From NCBI GenBank assembly GCA_009733575.1, contig ML769399.1:284653-348652 (forward strand): 64,000 nucleotides of DNA. The letters run 5' to 3'. A program made the position numbers and the translations under genes. Under the pieces are notes generated by a model, which saw nothing but the letters and a program-made list of their open reading frames with translations, was not told the origin of the DNA and did not search any database. Positions 1-10,350 of this stretch are shown here, piece by piece (position 1 is the first letter of the stretch; the number at the start of each line of letters is the position of its first letter). Origin of the DNA: Gymnopus androsaceus JB14. Taxonomy: Eukaryota > Basidiomycota > Agaricomycetes > Agaricales > Omphalotaceae.

Positions 1-3000
1 GGGCAGCATCGAAAGAAGCTTGAGAATGAGAACTTGATATACCGGCATGATATGGCAACTGGAAGTAAGATGCTGCTCGGACGGCAATGAATTGACTATA
101 CCATTCGACATCAACGGCCAGGCATTTTGTGCTGACTCTTCATGAGAAAAAGCTAATAAGCAGTGAAAAGAGTCGCCTTCATGAGAAAAAGCTACAACAG
201 GTTAATAAGCAGTGAAAAGAGTCGGAAGATAAAAGAAGCGCATACATGGTTTGCTTTCCCCGAAAACCCATTATACCTAGTAGACTTGGTAATTAAGTAG
301 CAGCGCTCTGTGAATCATACTTTCAGCATGAGTTGTGTTGAGCATTGCTGGATCTGAGTCAAAGTGAATTATTATTATGTATCCGCTTTTCTTTGATAGA
401 TCAGAACGAGCTAGGTCAACAACAGGGGGCCCAAGCATAATTTTAGCTGTGGCAGCAACAGACTCGTCATTGTCAAGCTATTTCGAAAAACGGAGGCCAC
501 AGATTTCCTGAGGTGGCGAAAGCAATTCAGCTCTGATAGGGCTCTTAGGTGAATGAATTGAAGTGAGGAGCTGAATGCTAGATTGTGTCGATTGCTTTTT
601 CTTGGACCAGGCTGTACTGACAGTCCTTCTAATATCTGCATGTGGCAACTGCCAATATCCAAGTTCCAACAATGAAAGCCTTGTGCGTTAACCAGATTTT
701 GAGGCGACGCGTTTCCCGAATTCAAAGAATGTTGCATTTTGAAAAGAACACTAGAAATAAAACATTAGACAAATGTTGCACCGCTGAAAATAAAGATGGT
801 GGTTGTACTGGTAGAACCGTAGAAGATAGGCGGGATTCGTTCCGGGCGTCCGCAGAATATCTCTTTTTCTTTAACCACCATGCATTGTCCATTTCTGAAG
901 AAAAACCTTTGGCTGCCTGAAATTATGACCCGAAACCCTGCTTGAACTCTTGGAATAATCGCATTTTCTTCAACCAAAGAAGATGGACAGACAGAAGATG
1001 GACAGACAAGTGCTCTAGAGCACAGTTTGATGACACAAATTCCGCTACAAGTCTCAACGAATACTAGATCCGTCTCACAGAGGCAAAAGAGCCTGCTACA
1101 GCTTAGCCACAGTAAGTCATTCAAATATATCTACCCGCTCCGTTGTACTGATAACTGTACTCCAGCCATAGGTCCATACTATGATTTCAAAGAGACCAAC
1201 GCAGTATTCTGTTGAAACTAATATCTGCATAGATGGCTCAAAGGTATGTTTCTTTCTGCTTATCTCTCAATTTATATGTAGCTTAGTTGGTACTAGGATC
1301 CCACCCACACCTGCTTCAAGTGTTCGATTTCCGAATTCGATGGAAATGTCTTCTCGATTCCGTCTATCCTCTTATCTCATACATCCTTCCTACGAACCCA
1401 AAATGGCCTAATTCTGAAAATCCAATACTCAAACGACGACCTGCGAGCAAACCGACTTTCACTTCAATCTTCTTTGCCGACTCATCACAACTTCTAGTCT
1501 CGTTAGGCTCGTCGAGGTTGTCGACTTGGACGCAACGACCTTCTGAGAGTCATCCGCGGCGTAATGGATTCGACAACACGTACTGCGGCTTCACCTTCTC
1601 GCTCTCATCGGTTGCTATTCAGTGGAATTGCTTCGTTGAGGAAGGTATCGGTACCGGGAATGCGTTCCCACTTGGGATATAAATCGCAGTGGTTCACGCT
1701 GGTGGGATGTTAGGCTTTGCAGAGAAGGCTGGTACACTGCTATCCGTTGCACTCGAGCTTCCTCCATGGCCTGTGTACCCCATTGTGGATGCGATGGGAG
1801 AGGAATCATCGATTGATTGGCCGCAGGGACTGACTCGTCGTCCCATCTAGCTTCAATTTTCACGCCCAACTCTTCGACAGTCACCCACTAGCACTGCACA
1901 ATGTCTGTATCTCATCAAAGCCGGTCTCAATCAGCTTTTTTCACGTAGGATAATGGGTTACTGGCTTGACTGAGGTGTACATGATGGCTCGGATGATCCC
2001 TCTTCCATTCTGCGCTCGTGAATCGTTAACCCCAATGGAGACAACCCTCACTCGGTTCTAGACAATAGCGCTGGGAGGACTGGCAGAGGTGCTGGGATTG
2101 GGGGTGGATTATCCGTCGTGGGCTTCGTTTTGTCCAGCTCGTTGGTTCCGATTACCTTGACGGTCCTCCTTCCTGCTCCTAGTCTCTGGTCTGACGGTTG
2201 TCATCGTTCAGGGATGCAGTATACGATCGATGAAGTGGGGTAGCTACAGGATTCGGAGCCGGAGATGTCGATTAGAGAGGATGAGGATGAAGATGAGAAA
2301 AAACGACGTCGACGAGAGAGGGAAGGATTCGATTGGTACGGGAGCTTCCGTAGGTGTCTCGCCAATGTTGGCAATGCACTTTCATTCGCCTACTAGATCC
2401 CAAACGAAACAAAACTCTAGTTGCGCACGAACCTAAGGGAATGTATGTGTTTGTATTCATTCAATTGTTGTACAACGATGCTAGGAGTCTGTATCACCCA
2501 AGTCAAGTCGAAGAAGCTCACAATGGGAATTGCTATACAACGATTTGTGAACTGTAGAACCAAAATTTTCGAGAGGTTTTGCGACTGAAGAAGTATCTCA
2601 AATATCAAAGGCGAAACCGAAGCGCTGAGATGATGTTTTTTTTAACACCTTTTAACATACGTAGAAGCAACATAGAAGCCTGTAGGAGCACGCAGGATTT
2701 TTTCCCCCATTCCCTGTCCGAAATAGCGTACTTGAGCTCAAAAGCATAGCGTATTAGGTCTGATGAGCGCAGCGCCGGTTCTAGCGTCGACAATCCGACA
2801 ATCTGATCTTGCTCTCAACCACCATGACTCTCTTTGGCTGTCCTGCTCTTACGCATCCATCCAGCTGCGACAAGAACAGCAGCATTTCCCGATAAGCATT
2901 TGCTCGCTTGTTTGCTCGGATCTTAGGCTTGCAGAACTTGACGATGTGGATGCCATCCACAAGGATAAAAATTTGTTGCTATGTCTGTTTTGCCGCATCG

Positions 3001-3480
3001 TGCCAACCCAGTAAACCAACCCGAGTTCGACCTCTAAATCACTCGAAATCTCCTCTCCTCGTCCTCTAGCATTGGTATCCATTCTAGCCGCTGCTTAACA
3101 TTACGCCGCTTCATGCGAACTCTGACAACGTTCGCGCCTCTCCGATACACTAGATGTCGGATCGTTCTTTATTGCATCGAAGAATTTGCCCGGAAATGGT
3201 GTCTATCATTCTTTCCTTCCCTTTCAAGCTTCCCATCGCAACGTTTCTGTCCCAGTTTCATCCGGGCTTCTCGCTATCCATTCTTTCTTCTTTCCTTCCT
3301 CCATCTTCATGCTGTTCGCTGGCAAATTCAAACTCCTTGAATCTGCATAGGGAATCAGCGCTGGATGGATCAGCTGTCTCGAGCGATGCGTCCGAGATAT
3401 TCGATGCACAAGTGTGCCTTCGTTCTTTCGATGTCTTTCGATGCTGAAAAACACCGTCGGAGGTTCATGGTTTTCTTTCG
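1..3480. other. Gene-poor segment with no supported gene
   Basis: I see only short, unconvincing reading frames on both strands here. Visible structure is limited to an imperfect direct duplication (138-175 and 177-224, the second copy carrying about 10 extra nt) and a short tandem repeat of AGAAGATGGACAGAC near 979-1010. A short frame near 2275-2350 encodes an acidic then arginine-rich stretch (DEDEDEKKRRRR) that may be a coding remnant, but I could not build a gene from it. Confidence 0.5.
138..224. repeat. Imperfect direct duplication
   Basis: The segment beginning CTTCATGAGAAAAAGCT and ending GTGAAAAGAGTCG occurs twice side by side. The second copy has about 10 extra bases (around ACAACAGGTT) in the middle. 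It looks like a local tandem duplication followed by an indel. Confidence 0.8.
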
Positions 3481-3523
3481 GGTTAGTTACGGCACAGTCG
3501 ACGAGAGGGCCCATAGAGATGGG

Positions 3524-3850
3524 CTAAACGTTCGATCCGTCTCGAGTATGGTTCTTAGAGGTAGTGGCTTGATACAGGATGGGTTGGACTGAAAGATGTG
3601 ACGGAAGAACTGTCGATGATACATACGTACCTTGATGAAGCATTTCCTTTGGCCCGAGTTTCGTGCGACGAATATCGTCTTTGAACACAACCAGGTTGAA
3701 TTGGGAGGTAGAAGGATCAAGTACGCAGATACCAAACGTGTTGTGGGAACCGTCTTTAAATTTAATTTCGTGGCCGTCGGTGACCATTTCGCGATTGACC
3801 AAGGTACCGTTGCGTAGCCTTTGTCTGTGGAGGCCGTGATTAGTTGTTCC
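3524..3850 (-). pseudogene. MSH6-like mismatch-repair gene fragment
   Basis: A minus-strand frame reads through RNGTLVNREMVTDG, FGICVLDPSTSQFNL and FKDDIRRTKLGPKEM. This order matches, from memory, the N-terminal mismatch-recognition/connector region of fungal MSH6 (GTLVD...LTD, FGICVLD, F.DD..RT.L, RPKE). MSH6 pairs with MSH2 to recognise base mismatches in the nucleus. Only about 80 residues are recognisable. The usual residues between KL and the RPKE-like motif are missing, and neither flank continues the protein, so this is a relic rather than a working gene. The family call rests on motif order only; a protein search would settle it. Confidence 0.5.
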
Positions 3851-4018
3851 CAGCGATAATGTTGAAATGACCAGAAATCTGAGTCTGAGAAAATGGCAGG
3901 TCGGTAATTAACCGCCCAAGAAACCGTACGTGCCGTCAGTGTTGGATGGGCTGTGGGCAATGGGCAAAAGTCATAGTCATTTTTTGATGACTAGTCATTG
4001 CCCATCAATATGGACGAA

Positions 4019-4036
4019 AAGTGACTTGAGTCACTT
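4019..4036. repeat. Short perfect inverted repeat
   Basis: AAGTGACT and AGTCACTT flank a 2-nt centre, inside a stretch with several GTCA/TGAC repeats (3965-4040). It lies just beyond the MSH6-like relic and may mark a repeat boundary. Confidence 0.6.
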
Positions 4037-4272
4037 GACCTTGCCCTTGATTGGCGCCCATGAGTGCCTATGCGTGGGACCTGACTTTAGCCCGAGCTAA
4101 GCGCTGATAAGCGCGAATTTCCCGCGCTCGAAGGTCGACCGCTTTCGTCATCGTGGACCAGGGCCTAGGCAGTACAGCATTCCATTCATTCCACAAATTG
4201 GGACAAACAGTCCAAAGGCAAGTCATAAAAACATGCCCGTGACTGCCTGTCATTGACTTTGATGCCCGTCGT

Positions 4273-5332
4273 ATGACCTTGCCAACACTGCGTGCCGTGG
4301 CTTCGACCATCATGTTGCCCACCAATGTAACCGCTGTTTGGACAGATTCCTCGACATCTAAAATCTTCAATGTTCAATCCAATTCAATGGTTGGATTCGC
4401 TGCTCGTGCTCATCTGAGTCAGTTGATATCGCCACTTCCCAATGGAGATTGTGAAATTATCCCATGTAAGTCGAATTATTTCTGCCCTCTCATTGATCCC
4501 TACTCACATTTTCTCCAGCGGGGTCATTCCAAAACATCAAAAATGCGGTAGTCACATTCCACCCTTCTGGAACAACATTAATGGATAAAATGTTTAACAA
4601 GTTCAATGAAGCTGCCGAGGCACGCCAGACCGAACTTTTAACCAAGTTGAAGGAGGATAAGAACAAGGAGGTGGAGGCGCAGAACAAGGAAAAGGATGTT
4701 ATTTTGACTAGGATTTGTGAAATGGAGGAGGCTCACAAGAAGGAGCTGGAGGAGCAGGATAATGTGATTGACACTTTGAAGAAGAACATTGGGGCACACT
4801 TGGACAGAATTCAGACGCTCGAAAAGGAAGCTGGGGCACACTTGGACAAAATTCAGATGCTCGAAAAGGAAATTGATCGTCTAGGTGGTAGTCTCAATGA
4901 TTGGTTCACTATCAGTGTAAGTTATATAACCCCATTCTCCATATCTGCCTTTTCACTCTTTTGTAGGATCCTGGGGATGTGGCAGGGTATGCCATTCGCC
5001 AAAGAAATTTAGTTGACAATGTCCAATCATTATTTGCTCATCAACTTCAACTTGAATTCTCCCACCCAAACCTTGCTTCTCTGGCTTTTAGAAGGGCCCT
5101 TGGTGATTCCACTCATGTGCAGGACCGGCTCGAGGCTGCCAAGACCCTATTGCAGGCATGCAACATCCACCTTCCATCCGACCCTGCATTGATTCTTCTT
5201 GTTGATGATGGTAGACGTGAGCCTGGCAACCAGGTTGCAAATCATCGGTTCAGTCAAAACTGGTACATGGAAATTGTGCACAAACAGGGTGGGAATGAGG
5301 AGCTCATCAATATCCTTTATCCTCCTTCATGA
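4273..5332 (+). CDS. Hypothetical coiled-coil protein, three exons
   Basis: Proposed exons are 4273-4465, 4519-4916 and 4967-5332, joined by 53- and 50-nt GTAAGT...AG introns that keep frame (318 residues). I do not recognise the family. Residues about 85-195 are a charged coiled coil rich in K/E (AEARQTELLTKLKEDK onward) containing a duplicated 14-residue unit, GAHLDRIQTLEKE then GAHLDKIQMLEKE. The third exon is compact and possibly globular (FAHQLQLEFSHPNLASLAFRR) and ends in YPPS. The start is the first in-frame ATG after an upstream stop. The gene sits among repeats, so it may be lineage-specific or transposon-associated. No signal peptide or membrane segment is seen. Confidence 0.55.
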
Positions 5333-6714
5333 TCATGCTCCGTGATATGTTTTATTTTTATTTTTATTTACTTTTTAGTCTAATTCTCTTAACTGTGTAC
5401 ATGTGTACATAGCAGCAGACAAAGTGTCTAGATAATAGCAAGTCTACAAGCAGAGAAATTGTAGTGTAAATTTTGTTCAGCCATTGTTTTTTTGTAATTA
5501 CAAAGAGGAATACTTTATCCAAGCACCTAACACCTATTTGCCCCCTTTAATACATCAAAGACATCCAATTAACCTACCTTGTACTGCTTATTACTGTGTT
5601 TTCTATAGTAAAATGCAAAACTAACTCAGAAATTTCACAAACTGAACAAAAATTATTGCCTATAAAAATCACATCCAATGATAGAGCTCACTCATACAAT
5701 CATAACCACATCAGCAAAAATAGTCTGTACCTAGGCCACCTAGGGTAACCTGGGTGACCCAGGAATCACTCAAATCCTAGGATAAACTGAAGCAATTTAA
5801 GAGTCTGGTGGCCTAAGCACAACCTAAGTATGACCTGAGTGCAACCTGAGTTCAACCTGATTGCAATGATTTGAGGCATCCTGAGGATTCCTGAGGGTTC
5901 CTGAGGGTTCCTGGGGTGTCCTGGGATGCCCTGGGATGTCCTAGGGATGTCCTGAGGGACCTGGGAAGCCTGAGGCAGCTTAAGGAAACTTAAGGTTCTT
6001 CTAAAACTAAGCTTACAAAAAATGTTTTGGGTGTATTTAGTTGGATTTAAAAATTCTGTTTACAAAAGTCTAATCAACAAGGTAAGAGACACTAGCTTCT
6101 CTACTTCCCTCTTTTCTCACCAACAGTCAGTGTACGCTCAGCACGCCTCAGACTCCAGTCTCTTTTCCATTGGTGAAGCCCTAGCCAGTCAGGTATGCTC
6201 TGTGTGCTTGCAGGCTGCCTGCCCTTTTCTGACTGAGGTGCTTGGCTCTGCAGCCAATCATCATTCTGTCTCATTTCTCTTGTTTTCTTGGAGTATTTAT
6301 TGTATAGAGAGTTTGGGAGTCATCACCCTTTCTGACTCTCAGGTATGTGCAGTATTTACAATTTACTTATATTTCTGACTTGTTAAACTCTCAGTGTTTT
6401 TTCTGTGGTTCAGGGCTACATCTGTGGCCTCCTACACCTTTGTGCGAATAAGTATCTCAGGACCAGCAACAAAAACAGCGCCTTCATTGATTAAATCTGA
6501 ATTCGTAAAATAAGTGCCCAAATAAGCGCCAAACTTGTGGGCACCTGTAAACTGTGTACAATTAAGACTTGGTTGATGGGGTCAAATCAGATTTGAATTA
6601 ATAGTTCACTTTGGAAATTTGTTGTACTTTAACTTAAGTCAGAAATAACATATATAAGGTGTTCTGAGTTATAAGTTGAGACCCGTAAGACATTAATGAG
6701 TCTTGACAATAAGT
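5333..6714. other. AT-rich intergenic and repeat-derived segment
   Basis: No gene is supported. The left part is AT-rich and may be the 3' flank of the preceding gene. 5709-5995 holds a foldback-family fragment. A 118-codon frame at 6022-6378 contains repeated GGTATG(C/T) donor-like motifs, but I found no matching coding continuation. Confidence 0.5.
5709..5995. repeat. Foldback-element fragment with decamer array
   Basis: It starts with CATCAGCAAAAATAGTCTG, close to the terminal repeat of the intact foldback copies, and continues into many copies of a roughly 10-nt unit built on CCTGAGG or CCTGGG. The matching right-hand terminal repeat is not present nearby, so this copy is truncated. Confidence 0.6.
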
Positions 6715-7031
6715 CATCAGGAAAAATGGTCTGGGCCCAGCATGACCCCAGTTCACTTAGGCAGCCTAGGCTACCTAGGAATAATGCAAAAACTTTGGAC
6801 ACCTCAGGTATCCTAGGCCTCCTAGACATTCTGGGGGCATCCTGAGCCATCCTGGGGCATCCTGGGGTAACCTGAGGCAGCCTGAGGATGCCCTCTGGAA
6901 TGCCTAGGAGGCTTAGGAGGTCTAGGAGGCCTAGGATACCTGAGGTGTCCAAAGTTTTGCATTATTCCTAGGTGGCCTAGGCTGCCTAAGTGACCTGGGG
7001 TCATCCTGGGCCCAGACCATTTTTCCTGATG
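6715..7031. mobile_element. Foldback (giant inverted-repeat) element, subfamily A
   Basis: The two ends are near-perfect inverted copies: CATCAGGAAAAATGGTCTG at the left and its complement ending CCTGATG at the right. The two arms remain complementary almost to the centre, which holds CATCCTGGGG-type decamers. No coding capacity is evident and no target-site duplication is obvious. Related copies lie at 10365-10759, 55145-55510 and, as a half, 55612-55729. Confidence 0.8.
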
Positions 7032-7450
7032 TGTATCAAAGGCATTCCAGATATATGTTTGGTCTCTAGAGGTGTAGCTGGAAGAGTTTAGATTGATTTG
7101 GCCGAATTCAGGCCCAATAAGCAGTGCAGGGGCAGACATTGGCAGTCACCTGAATATCACGCGTCTACTTAGATCTGGGAACTGGCGCTTCTCCTTTCTG
7201 ATAACTTGAATGATTGCCAGCTGAAGCTACGTGAGCTCGCGTTCAGCTAGCGTAAGTGTAAGATAAGGCAATGTAATTTCGTGTTATATCTTAGAGGTTT
7301 GGGCCCAGTAGATTAGATTACAGAAGATTACCCTTTTGGGGACGAACTCGTGTACGCGTCAAGTCTTTCAACTTGTCGCACTCATTTGCTTCACATAAAT
7401 TCTCTCGTTCTCTTTATTCTCGCTCTAGATTTATTTTTGGCTTTTCATAA

Positions 7451-8108
7451 ATGGCAATTCTCACAAATGCTGGTGTAGCCTCACCCATATCCGAAGATTT
7501 CGACTTCCAGTCACGTCTAGTCATTCCTCCTGCTCGCGACCCCACTAATTGGTCTATGCGTCTGCGTAATGCCCAAAATTGCCTCGCCGAGACACATAAT
7601 GAAGATAGCATGGCAGCTACTCTGAATTGTCGTGATGACAGGACTCATTATCCGGACGTCGGACCTTCTCTATTAGCCTTATTTCCATACTCTACAGAAG
7701 AAATCACATTACTCATTGCCAGCCCAGACTTGTGCGTCAAGGTGGGACCTCTCCCAGCCTTCATCATCATGCAGGTGGAGCGCATTCGCTTACAGCAGAA
7801 GGAAAAGAGAGGTTCGTCGTCGATTTCCAAAGAAAATTCGAAGGTTCCGCCGTTGGCAGGTTCAATGGTCCACACAAACCCGGTAGAGCGGACCCCAGGC
7901 CAACAACCCAACATCATTATTTCGGACATAGTCCTCTATTCCATTCGCCACAAATTGTACCTGCCGGTGCATTGGTTCACGAACGAGCATCTTCAGTTGG
8001 TCCAACACAGGTTGCATGACCTCCACACCAAACTAATTAGGACGGATCCATCTTCCGAGGGCTCTTCTTCCGAGTTAAAGGTCTCAGTCTTCGACATGCA
8101 GAAGATGA
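7451..8108 (+). CDS. DIRS gag-like ORF1, 5' part (split by LINE)
   Basis: This frame starts MAILTNAGVASPISEDFD and runs in frame to VFDMQKM, where the LINE begins. The other side of the LINE resumes with the same residues MQKM in the same frame at 15083, so the two pieces were one ORF of roughly 500 codons. The 5' part carries no recognised catalytic motif, as usual for DIRS gag-like proteins. The open frame continues past the junction to 8224, but only because LINE sequence happens to be open there. The start is the first ATG, just downstream of a pyrimidine-rich stretch. Confidence 0.65.
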
Positions 8109-8109
8109 G
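8096..8109 (+). repeat. Left target-site duplication of the LINE
   Basis: ATGCAGAAGATGA here is repeated exactly at 15083-15095, right after the LINE poly-A tail. A further AA match follows one mismatch. It marks the insertion point inside DIRS ORF1. Confidence 0.85.
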
Positions 8110-8202
8110 AAACTCCTTTGTCCTGAACCACGATTATCCTTTCTTTTTCACACGCCACTCACGCGCCAAAACGCGCCAATCGCGACCGACAAAAACCAGA
8201 AT

Positions 8203-8245
8203 ATATATTCCCTGTACTTTTTAGGAGTTGGTACAGAGAATATAT
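8203..8245 (+). repeat. Hairpin in the LINE 5' UTR
   Basis: ATATATTCCCTGTAC (8203-8217) pairs with GTACAGAGAATATAT (8231-8245) with one mismatch and a 13-nt loop. It lies about 30 nt before the ORF1 ATG and could fold in the RNA. Confidence 0.7.
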
Positions 8246-8271
8246 AGAGTACTTGAGCAGAATACGCCAGT

Positions 8272-10350
8272 ATGACACCGGTAGCGACATCCCCGCCGCC
8301 AACCACGCAAAAGACTCAAGAAGCAGAGAGGAACCTAAGACGATGCGGCTGGATCTCTGACAACGGCGACGAAATCCCAGACTGCTTGTCGAGGCTGATT
8401 GAGACAGCGAAGACCTATTCGGAAGGTAACGCAGCCACCCGAGCGAGAAAAGAGGAGTGGCAGAGAGTACAATGGACTGCCATCTACCTAAAGGATCGCT
8501 TTGAAGAGACATGGGAAGATGAGATGGTTGAAAGGATTACACGGAAGATGACTGAAGGAATAGAGAAGAAGATGGGGGAGATGAAGACTGCTTTCGCCAC
8601 CATCGATGTCCCGGACAATTTAGCTGACGGATTAGCAAACGCCATTGTCACGTTGTTCGAAAACAAACTCGACTCAATCGCCGAATCCCACTCCACCCTC
8701 AAAATCCAAGACGAGGTCCATTTCGCGGATGTCATTGGAGACCAGGTCAAGCGACAGCTCGACGACCCTATGAAAGAGTTGGAGAGAAGGCTGGAAAAGG
8801 TGGAATCTTCGGCATCCTCCATTGCAGTCAGAGCGCACCAACGAGTTAACGAAGCAGCATCGAAGATGGAAGAAGCTACAACGAAGATGAAAGAACTGGA
8901 AGGGAAGTTGATGGGGACGAATGGGATCGATGGCGAGTTGTTTGGGAGATGGATCCAAGCGGCGGACAAGCTCGACACGGTTGTGAACTCACACGGAGAG
9001 CTCAACCTGACCTTTGCCGAAGCCTTGAAAGCGGGTGCTGAAGCTCGAGCGGAAAGAGTAGCGGACAAAGCTGTAGGCAATGTACTTCGAGCCCAACACT
9101 CCCAGGCCATCCTCGAAGCTGATGCGGACTGACGCAAACTCGTTATCCGGCCAAAGAATGGGGGAGACTTAGGAGAGAAGGCGGAAAGGCAACTAGTTGA
9201 GTTGGCGAATCTGAGTCTTGAAGAGGTGGGCGCTGCGGGAGCAAAGGATGGGACTTCCCCGCTCAGATTCGTCTCAGCAAGGAAGATCCCCGGAGGAGCT
9301 CTGCTGTACCTAGCAAGCCTAGAAGGAGCAGCATGGCTGAAGAAAGGGGAGAAACTGGAAGCATGGACCAAGACATGGGGGGTGGAAATTAGGGCCAATT
9401 TCGAGCTCGATGAGGTTGTAGTGCAGATGGTTCCGGTGACGGAAGACTTGGACGAAGAACATGTGTTAAGGGCGATTGAGGCTGACAACTGTCTGGAGAA
9501 GGGAGCAATAGCCAAGGCACGATGGGTCAAGGCTCCTGAGCGAAGGAAGGACAATCAGAAGGTAGCATTTGCAGTATTTTCGTTCAACTCACCAGAAGCA
9601 GTGAACCACATCCTCTGAAATGGCATCATCATCCAAGGGAAGTCGCTGGAGATGCACAAAGAGTCCTCCTCTGGTAAGAAACGCTGTTACAAGTGCCAGT
9701 GATACGGTCACTTTGCAAAGGAATGCAAAAACGACGGCGATATCTGCGCCAGATGTGCAGGACCGCATCGCACTTCAACATGCTCGGCTGGACCAGATGC
9801 GCTCAAATGCGTGACCTGCGACCGGGTTGGACATGCAGCATCTGACTGGAATTGCCCATCGTTTACCCAACGAATGGCATCCCTACGCGCGCGCAAAGCT
9901 GGAACGAAATACAAATACTTCGTTACCGAGGACCCAGAGACTTGGACGTTGGGGAACGAGGTGCAGAGAGAAGTATTCGATGACTCGTGGAAGGAAGTAC
10001 TGCGCGAGAAAGATGAAGGATGGCAACGGGTGGAGAGAAGGGGAACTGGCAGATTAGCTGGAGGACCGAGAGGTGGAGGAGGAGGCACCCACAGAAAACC
10101 GACCCCGACAGCCCCTCGCAACTTTGGCAAACAACAGACCATGGACTCCTTCTTGGCTGAGATGGGACCTCGATCAAACAGGGATGGACTGACACCGGAA
10201 CAGCTTAGGGAAGCAGAAGAATTGGAAAGACAGGCGGCGGAGGAATGGCAGAGAATGGAAAACGAGATCCGAGCGAATATGAGGATACAACCAAGGAGAC
10301 CCACATCCTTGCCTCCTAGTCCAGCGCGCCGAGCCAATCCGTCAACATGA
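8272..10350 (+). pseudogene. LINE ORF1 (gag-like) with three in-frame stops
   Basis: One frame runs from the ATG at 8272 to TGA at 10348-10350, broken by TGA at 9130-9132, 9616-9618 and 9697-9699. The product would be a nucleic-acid-binding protein of about 690 residues. The N-terminal third is helical and probably coiled coil. The C-terminal half has three zinc knuckles (CYKC...YGHFAKEC, CARC..PHRTSTC, CVTCDRVGHAASDWNC). In the second and third breaks the stop replaces a residue that is normally arginine in Tad1 ORF1 (NHIL-R-G, KCQ-R-YGH), so CGA to TGA change is the simplest reading. The stop at 10348 overlaps the ORF2 start (ATGA). Confidence 0.8.

Noticed and set aside
6629..7139. Overlapping minus-strand frames of about 105 codons
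   Set aside because: Both read through the foldback element at 6715-7031, so they are not genes.
8484..9554. 356-codon minus-strand frame
   Set aside because: It is a shadow of LINE ORF1 on the other strand, Ser/Ala-rich without motifs.
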